Source of the DNA: Patescibacteria group bacterium
GTDB lineage: Bacteria > Patescibacteriota > Minisyncoccia > Phycocordibacterales > UBA918
NCBI GenBank assembly: GCA_018608435.1
Contig: JABAZV010000018.1
Coordinates: forward strand, 1 to 35,287
Direction of reading: 5' to 3'
DNA length: 35,287 bases
Shown here piece after piece: positions 31,146 to 35,287 of this stretch (its first letter is position 1; every line of letters starts with the position of its first letter). A program made the position numbers and the translations under genes. The notes beneath the pieces were generated by a model, which was not told where the DNA came from, searched no databases, and saw only the letters and a list, made by a program, of their open reading frames with translations.

Positions 31146-31214
31146 GGTTCGAACATCCTCCACCCAGCGGAGCTAGCAAAATGAGTCTTATTTATAGGGC
31201 TCATTTTTAGTAGG
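31146..31214 (+). repeat. right direct repeat bounding the ATP-grasp cassette (with hairpin)
   Basis: Same element and orientation as 28821-28890: GTTCGAACATCC, CACCCAG, GGAGC, CAAAATGAG, then a 10-bp hairpin (AAAATGAG... with ...CTCATTTT, compensated inside) and GTAGG. The hairpin arms differ in the loop but keep pairing. A further partial copy (GGTTCGAACC ... GAGCTAGCA) lies at 31224-31262. The stretch 30984-31311 otherwise holds no gene. Confidence 0.55.
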
Positions 31215-31296
31215 ATAGTTAACGGTTCGAACCTAACGCTCTACGTATCCTCGAGCTAGCACGAGGTACCCTATGATTCCTGCAGCATTGCTTAAA

Positions 31297-31305
31297 TGCT
31301 ATACT
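31297..31305 (+). promoter_or_regulatory. extended -10 promoter, leaderless start of the 98-aa gene
   Basis: TGCTATACT is followed by six bases and then the ATG at 31312, so the transcript would start at the initiation codon. No Shine-Dalgarno site is seen. Confidence 0.55.
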
Positions 31306-31311
31306 CTGAGC

Positions 31312-31608
31312 ATGTTATATTCCGCGTTTTTAGTTTCTCATATCGCTATCGGTAGCATCGCGGTGTTGCTATTGGTAGATTTTTCGGTACGGATTTTTAG
31401 AGATGTACATACCCAAACACAGGCTAAGCGAGTGTCAGTCAGTACTATGTTTACAATCGTGTCTGGTTTGCTGTTGCTGGTTGGCGGTGCAAGTATTTCT
31501 CATGTGTGCATTATGTTGAGCGTGTACACTGCAGCAAGTTTTTTGATTGTGCATATTGCCAAGAAGAAAGGGTTCACATACATTGAGCCGCAGTCAATTT
31601 CTGCATAG
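31312..31608 (+). CDS. small membrane protein of unknown family (98 aa)
   Basis: Three hydrophobic spans are visible: about residues 3-24 (SAFLVSHIAIGSIAVLLLVDF), 43-62 (STMFTIVSGLLLLVGGASIS) and 63-82 (HVCIMLSVYTAASFLIVHIA), with a short charged C-terminus. Histidines in SHIAIG and SHVCI sit in or near spans, as in some heme or metal membrane proteins, but no family is recognised. The frame opens at 31273; the ATG at 31312 is chosen for the leaderless promoter just before it. It is 86 nt upstream of the DUF1365 gene, which has its own -10 box. Confidence 0.65.
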   Translation: MLYSAFLVSHIAIGSIAVLLLVDFSVRIFRDVHTQTQAKRVSVSTMFTIVSGLLLLVGGASISHVCIMLSVYTAASFLIVHIAKKKGFTYIEPQSISA

Positions 31609-31679
31609 CGGCTAGTATTTCTAACTGACATACCGTCGGAAGGTGTCGTGAAGCAGGATTTTATTAAAAATTAGTTCGA

Positions 31680-31688
31680 TGTTATGCT
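31680..31688 (+). promoter_or_regulatory. extended -10 promoter of the CFA operon (leaderless)
   Basis: TGTTATGCT is followed by six bases and the ATG at 31695. The layout is the same as at 6411 and 31297. Confidence 0.5.
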
Positions 31689-31694
31689 GCCAGT

Positions 31695-32480
31695 ATGAAA
31701 TCACTTAAGTTGCTGAAGGCTGAAATATGGCACCGGCGTGATAAACCATCTCATAATGAATTCACTCATCGGGTTTTTTATGTATCTCATGACCTGCGGG
31801 AGGAGAGGGAAAATGTTCCACGCTTTTTTTCTTTTGACAGAAGCAACGTGATGAGTATAAAACAAAAAAATCACGGCGTTCGTGATGGTAGCGATTTGCT
31901 AAGTTGGGTAAAAAAATCATTTATAGGAGTAGGTGTTGTTCCGTTAGAAAATGACTCCATTGAATTTATCGCTCATCCCAGTGTATTTGGATACACGTTT
32001 AATCCTATTTCTTTCTATAATCTCTTAGGTACAAAAGGTGAACTTAAGGCCGTGCTCTGTGAAGTTCATAATACATTTAATGACGACCATAGTTATGTTC
32101 TTGCTCATAAAGATTTACGTCCAATTATCAAGAGCGATGTTTTTACAGCTGAAAAGGCTTTGTATGTTTCACCGTTCAATACTATGAATGGTTCCTATAC
32201 GTTTTCGTTTGAAAAAACAGCAGAAGGCTTTTGCGCAGACATAGTGTATTGGAAAGATGGGGAGTGGGTTATCAAAACTGCCGTTGCTGGTAAATACAGT
32301 CCATGTACGTCATTGTCTATTATTGTTACGTACGTAACATACCCCCTGATGACATTGATGGTTGTTTTCCGGATACACTGGCAGGCAGTGAGGTTGTATT
32401 TTAAGAAAGTGCCACACACATTGAAAGAAAAACCACTTGATGAGCGTAAGGGTGTTACAAGAGGATTTATTCAGAGTTAG
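31695..32480 (+). CDS. DUF1365 family protein
   Basis: A 261-aa protein with the DUF1365 pattern: LLKAEIWHRRDKPSHNEFTHRVFYVSHDL at the start, FGYTFNPISFYNL (about residues 98-110), VCEVHNTF-like and YVSPFNTMNGSYTF. DUF1365 proteins are nearly always encoded beside a cyclopropane-fatty-acid synthase-like methyltransferase and an FAD oxidoreductase (established genomic association), as here. Their step in the pathway is not established; a lipid-handling role is likely. A hydrophobic segment near residues 200-225 (SLSIIVTYVTYPLMTLMVVF) suggests membrane association. The next gene begins 5 nt after the stop. Confidence 0.85.
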   Translation: MKSLKLLKAEIWHRRDKPSHNEFTHRVFYVSHDLREERENVPRFFSFDRSNVMSIKQKNHGVRDGSDLLSWVKKSFIGVGVVPLENDSIEFIAHPSVFGYTFNPISFYNLLGTKGELKAVLCEVHNTFNDDHSYVLAHKDLRPIIKSDVFTAEKALYVSPFNTMNGSYTFSFEKTAEGFCADIVYWKDGEWVIKTAVAGKYSPCTSLSIIVTYVTYPLMTLMVVFRIHWQAVRLYFKKVPHTLKEKPLDERKGVTRGFIQS

Positions 32481-32485
32481 AAAAT

Positions 32486-33604
32486 ATGATTGAGAAAGCA
32501 TTAGAAATAGTCTTGAAGACTACAAATATAGAAGTTAATGGACCAAACCCTTGGGATCCTCAAGTAAAAGACGATAAAGTCCTGCAGGACATTGTTCGTG
32601 GTGGTTCGTTGGCTGCAGGCGAAACATTTATGGATGAACGTTGGGACGTGGCTGAGCTTGATGAGCTTGTTTGCAGATTACAGAAACATCATCTTCTTTT
32701 GGATAATGTTTTGTATGGCAGTAAATTGTTAGAAAAGCTCGGAAATAAATTGTTTAATCGTCAGCGTGGTAAAAGAGCATTCGAAGTAGGAGAAGTACAT
32801 TACGACCTAGGTAATGACTTATACAAAGTTATGCTTGATAGTCGAATGATGTACACTGCTGCTTACTGGAAAGATGCTGAAACTTTAGAAGAAGCTCAAG
32901 AAGCTAAGCTTGATCTCATTTGTCGAAAGTTGGAATTGAAGCCTGGTGAACGTGTACTCGATATTGGTTGTGGGTGGGGTGGTTTTATGAAATACGCTTC
33001 GGAAAAGTATGGAGTGTCGTGTGTGGGTATTTCTGTGTCTAAGGAACAGACGGCTTACGGTAGAAAGGTGTGTGAAAGCTTGCCGATTGAGTTTGTGCTA
33101 ACTGACTACGCAAAATATGAGTCGACAGAGAAATTTGACCATGTGGTTTCGATTGAAATGATTGAAGCTGTTGGCCACAAAAATTATGACTTCTTTATGC
33201 AAAAGATTTATTCTTGGTTAAAGCCTGAAGGACGTTTTTTGCTTCAGTCTATTGGAGCAACGCAGTCACAGACTGTGGCTGACCCTTGGATTGATCGTTA
33301 TATTTTTCCTAACGGTATCCTGCCCAACATGGGCCATATTGAAAGTGCGACTAAGAAGTTTTTCACTGCACATGACTGGCATGATATTGGAGAAGATTAT
33401 GATAAAACTTTGATGGAGTGGTGGAAAAATTTCCAGGCTGGTTATCAAAACCTGAATCATGATAAATACAACCGTCGATTTTATCGTATGTGGCAGTATT
33501 ATTTATTGATTTGTGCCGGTGGTTTTCGGGCCAAGCATCTACTTGTCTGGCAAATAGTTTTCACGAAGTCTGATGTGTCTAGTTTAGTACCCGTGATTCG
33601 GTAA
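32486..33604 (+). CDS. cyclopropane-fatty-acyl-phospholipid synthase-like methyltransferase
   Basis: A 372-aa enzyme of the CFA synthase family. The SAM-binding motif VLDIGCGWGG is at residues 157-166, preceded by HYDLGNDLYKVML (105-117), a family hallmark, and followed by GISVSKEQ and FDHVVSIEMIEAVGHKNY (the catalytic Glu and bicarbonate-site region). It would add a methylene or methyl group from SAM to unsaturated acyl chains of phospholipids at the membrane surface. It sits between DUF1365 and an FAD oxidoreductase with 5 and 13 nt gaps, so the three form one operon. Product type (cyclopropane or another branched acid) is unknown. Confidence 0.93.
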   Translation: MIEKALEIVLKTTNIEVNGPNPWDPQVKDDKVLQDIVRGGSLAAGETFMDERWDVAELDELVCRLQKHHLLLDNVLYGSKLLEKLGNKLFNRQRGKRAFEVGEVHYDLGNDLYKVMLDSRMMYTAAYWKDAETLEEAQEAKLDLICRKLELKPGERVLDIGCGWGGFMKYASEKYGVSCVGISVSKEQTAYGRKVCESLPIEFVLTDYAKYESTEKFDHVVSIEMIEAVGHKNYDFFMQKIYSWLKPEGRFLLQSIGATQSQTVADPWIDRYIFPNGILPNMGHIESATKKFFTAHDWHDIGEDYDKTLMEWWKNFQAGYQNLNHDKYNRRFYRMWQYYLLICAGGFRAKHLLVWQIVFTKSDVSSLVPVIR

Positions 33605-33617
33605 TTGTATTTTATTT

Positions 33618-34898
33618 ATGCATGATAAAAAGCAAATTGCGGTGATAGGTTCTGGTATTGCTGGCCTGGCCTCGGCCTGGCTTTTGTCCAAGCAGTATCA
33701 GGTGACACTATACGAAAAAAATGATTATATCGGCGGTCATACCAATACTCGTCCGGCACAGTTTGGAGAAAAAGAAGTGCATGTGGACACTGGGTTTATG
33801 GTTTTTAATCATCAAACGTACCCTAATTTGGTAAAAATGTTTGAACACTTAGGGGTTGAAACTGTTGAGACAGATATGTCGTTTGGTGTATCGCTGAATC
33901 GGGGAAAGTTTGAGTTTTCGTCTGATAAGGTCTGTGTTCAGAAGCGTAATTGGTTACAGCCTTCGTTTTGGAAAATGTTATTTGATATTGTGCGATTTAA
34001 TCAGCAAGCGGCAACATTCGCAGAGAAGCATCAGGATGAATATTCACTGCGTGAATTGTTGCAAGAACTGAATCTGTCAAAACGTTATTCCGAGCAATAT
34101 CTATTGCCTATGGCTGGAGCAATTTGGAGTACTGGTAAAGAGAATATTTTAGATTATCCAGCAAAACAATTTATCTCTTTTTGCGAGAATCATGGTCTGT
34201 TAACTCCCAAGACACTTAATCCATTTAGGGTTAGTCAGGGAAGGCTGCAGTGGTATACTGTAAAAAATGGTGCGCAGAATTATGTAAAGAAGATACTGGC
34301 TGATATGAAGGCTGAGGTGTTGCTTGGTACAGGAGTAAGTAGTGTTGTTCGTTCAAAAGAAATGGTGATAGTTATTGATAAGAAAGGAGGAGAAAGAGAA
34401 TTTGATATGGTCGTGTGCGCTTCACATCCAGACCAGACTTTGAGAATTTTATCAGATGCCTCTGATGAAGAAAAAGATTTACTTGGTGCTTTTATGTACA
34501 CAAAAAATCATACTGTAATGCATAAAGACACCTCGTGTATGATGAAAAACACGAATAAGTGGCCAAGTTGGACGTATACTGAACAAAAAGGCAAGCGAAC
34601 AGAGTTGTCCTACTATATGAATAAGCTCCAACATGTTGACCCATCTCAACCAGTTATTGTTACGCTTAACCCAACCTCCGAAATTGATAAAAAAGATATC
34701 TTCTTCGAAACAGATTATGAGCACCCTCTTTTTTCAGTTGAAACTAAGAGAGCTCAAGATAGTATTTCTCTCACAAAGGGAAAGCAAAATACATATTTTG
34801 TGGGAGCTTGGCTTGGTCATGGTTTCCATGAAGACGGACTCAGGTCAGCTCTGGAAGTGGCAAAAGAACTAGGGATACAGCGCCCGTGGACAGAGTAA
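33618..34898 (+). CDS. FAD-dependent amine-oxidase-like oxidoreductase of the CFA operon
   Basis: A 426-aa flavoprotein with an N-terminal Rossmann loop GSGIAG (residues 11-16) in VIGSGIAGLASAWLLSKQYQVTLYEKNDYIGGHTNT. The C-terminal segment YFVGAWLGHGFHEDGLRSALEVAKELG is the second FAD-contact motif of the family. VHVDTGFMVFNHQTYPNLVKMFEHLGV is a hallmark of the flavoprotein encoded with DUF1365 and CFA-like genes. It probably oxidises or reduces the lipid or acyl product of the methyltransferase. No signal peptide is seen. Downstream lies a broken YciB-like gene. Confidence 0.88.
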   Translation: MHDKKQIAVIGSGIAGLASAWLLSKQYQVTLYEKNDYIGGHTNTRPAQFGEKEVHVDTGFMVFNHQTYPNLVKMFEHLGVETVETDMSFGVSLNRGKFEFSSDKVCVQKRNWLQPSFWKMLFDIVRFNQQAATFAEKHQDEYSLRELLQELNLSKRYSEQYLLPMAGAIWSTGKENILDYPAKQFISFCENHGLLTPKTLNPFRVSQGRLQWYTVKNGAQNYVKKILADMKAEVLLGTGVSSVVRSKEMVIVIDKKGGEREFDMVVCASHPDQTLRILSDASDEEKDLLGAFMYTKNHTVMHKDTSCMMKNTNKWPSWTYTEQKGKRTELSYYMNKLQHVDPSQPVIVTLNPTSEIDKKDIFFETDYEHPLFSVETKRAQDSISLTKGKQNTYFVGAWLGHGFHEDGLRSALEVAKELGIQRPWTE

Positions 34899-34963
34899 GT
34901 TATTATTAGTCACATTCACTTATAAAAAAACACTCATACATCTGGAAGGTACTAATTTTCGAT

Positions 34964-35287
34964 ATGTTTATTATTGAGTTTGGGCCGGTCGGGGTATTCC
35001 TGGTGACGTAACACGTAACGGACTTTTTTACAGCTGCTTTGGCGCTTTGTGTCTCTACGATGGTTACTCTGATTTTGTCAAAAATTGTAAATAAACGTGT
35101 TCCTTGGTTTGCTATTTTCTCTGGTTCAGTCACTATGCTGACAGCACTTATTACTTATATATACAGCACCATGGGTGCTTATTCTTAAGGATTCGATTTA
35201 CTACTTCTTGTTCGCAATTTTCCTTGGTTTTAGTGTATGGAAGGAAAAAGGTCTTTTCAGAACTTTCTTCGGCCATATCTTTGCAAT
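34964..35287 (+). pseudogene. broken YciB/septation protein A-like gene (runs off the edge)
   Basis: Three pieces fit one membrane protein resembling YciB (intracellular septation protein A). Piece 1 is MFIIEFGPVGVFLVT (34964-35008), stopped by TAA at 35009-35011. Piece 2 continues in the same frame after the stop, with HVTDFFTAALALC and later NKRVPWFAIFSGS, and meets TAA at 35186-35188. Piece 3 continues one base out of frame from 35187 as KDSIYYFLFAIFLGFSV and on to the edge. The joined protein follows the YciB order, including the TDFFTA-x-A and LKDSI..-like stretches (from memory of the family). So there is one nonsense change and one frameshift, or sequencing errors. GGAAGG precedes the start by about 14 nt. 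Confidence 0.6.

Noticed and set aside
31146-31262. tRNA-like GGTTCGAAC motifs
   Set aside because: The flanks do not form T or acceptor stems, and no D or anticodon arm is found; they are treated as part of the dispersed repeat.
35009-35011. recoded stop codon (TAA as sense) in the YciB-like gene
   Set aside because: TAA ends many intact genes in the window, and a separate frameshift is present, so gene decay or sequence error is simpler.

Overview
The window reads as chromosomal DNA from a small-genome bacterium, most likely a member of the Candidate Phyla Radiation (Patescibacteria, Parcubacteria-like). This is inferred from the gene mix: an end fragment of a large acidic surface protein, a TrpR-like YerC family regulator beside truB, GH57/GH15/GT glucan enzymes, an NqrB-like/ferredoxin-reductase fusion, many genes of unknown family, tight gene packing and a tRNA gene interrupted by a group I intron. 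I could not run a database search, so the placement is an inference.

Layout. 1-6300: end of a surface protein, then an alpha-glucan block on the + strand (glycogen-synthase-like GT, GH57, a lysine-rich DNA-binding protein with a DUF5752-like domain, GH15). 6380-7820: a TrpR-like regulator between two copies of one palindrome, convergent with truB and a 27-aa membrane peptide. 8025-16792: a complete V/A-type ATPase operon in Enterococcus ntp order (G/H-I-K-E-C-F-A-B-D), with Na+-type ligands in the K subunit. 16845-22135: a membrane protein of unknown family, then apbE, an FMN-binding membrane protein and a divergent NqrB/RnfD-FNR fusion, together a minimal flavin-based membrane electron-transfer system. 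22171-24353: ung, a DUF2061 protein, mutM and an HNH protein. 24497-24912: tRNA-Asn(GUU) split inside its anticodon by a 344-nt group I intron. 25319-28518: accessory genes (Cys-tailed GRDP-like protein, 2OG-Fe(II) oxygenase, alpha/beta hydrolase, GT4). 28821-31214: a GC-richer cassette between two direct repeats, with an MvdD-like (graspetide-type) ATP-grasp ligase, a ChaN/EreA-like hydrolase and a 49-aa acidic peptide gene. 31312-35287: a small membrane protein, a DUF1365-CFA synthase-FAD oxidoreductase lipid-modification operon, and a broken YciB-like septation gene running off the edge.

How the genes may work together. The ATPase and the Nqr/Rnf-like flavoproteins could share a sodium circuit. 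The glucan enzymes would build and break a storage polymer. The CFA triad would alter membrane lipids. The most unusual pieces are the repeat-flanked ATP-grasp cassette, the intron-bearing tRNA-Asn, the paired palindromes around the TrpR-like gene, and a recurring promoter layout (often an extended -10 box 6-10 nt before the ATG, without a Shine-Dalgarno site) that points to leaderless transcripts.
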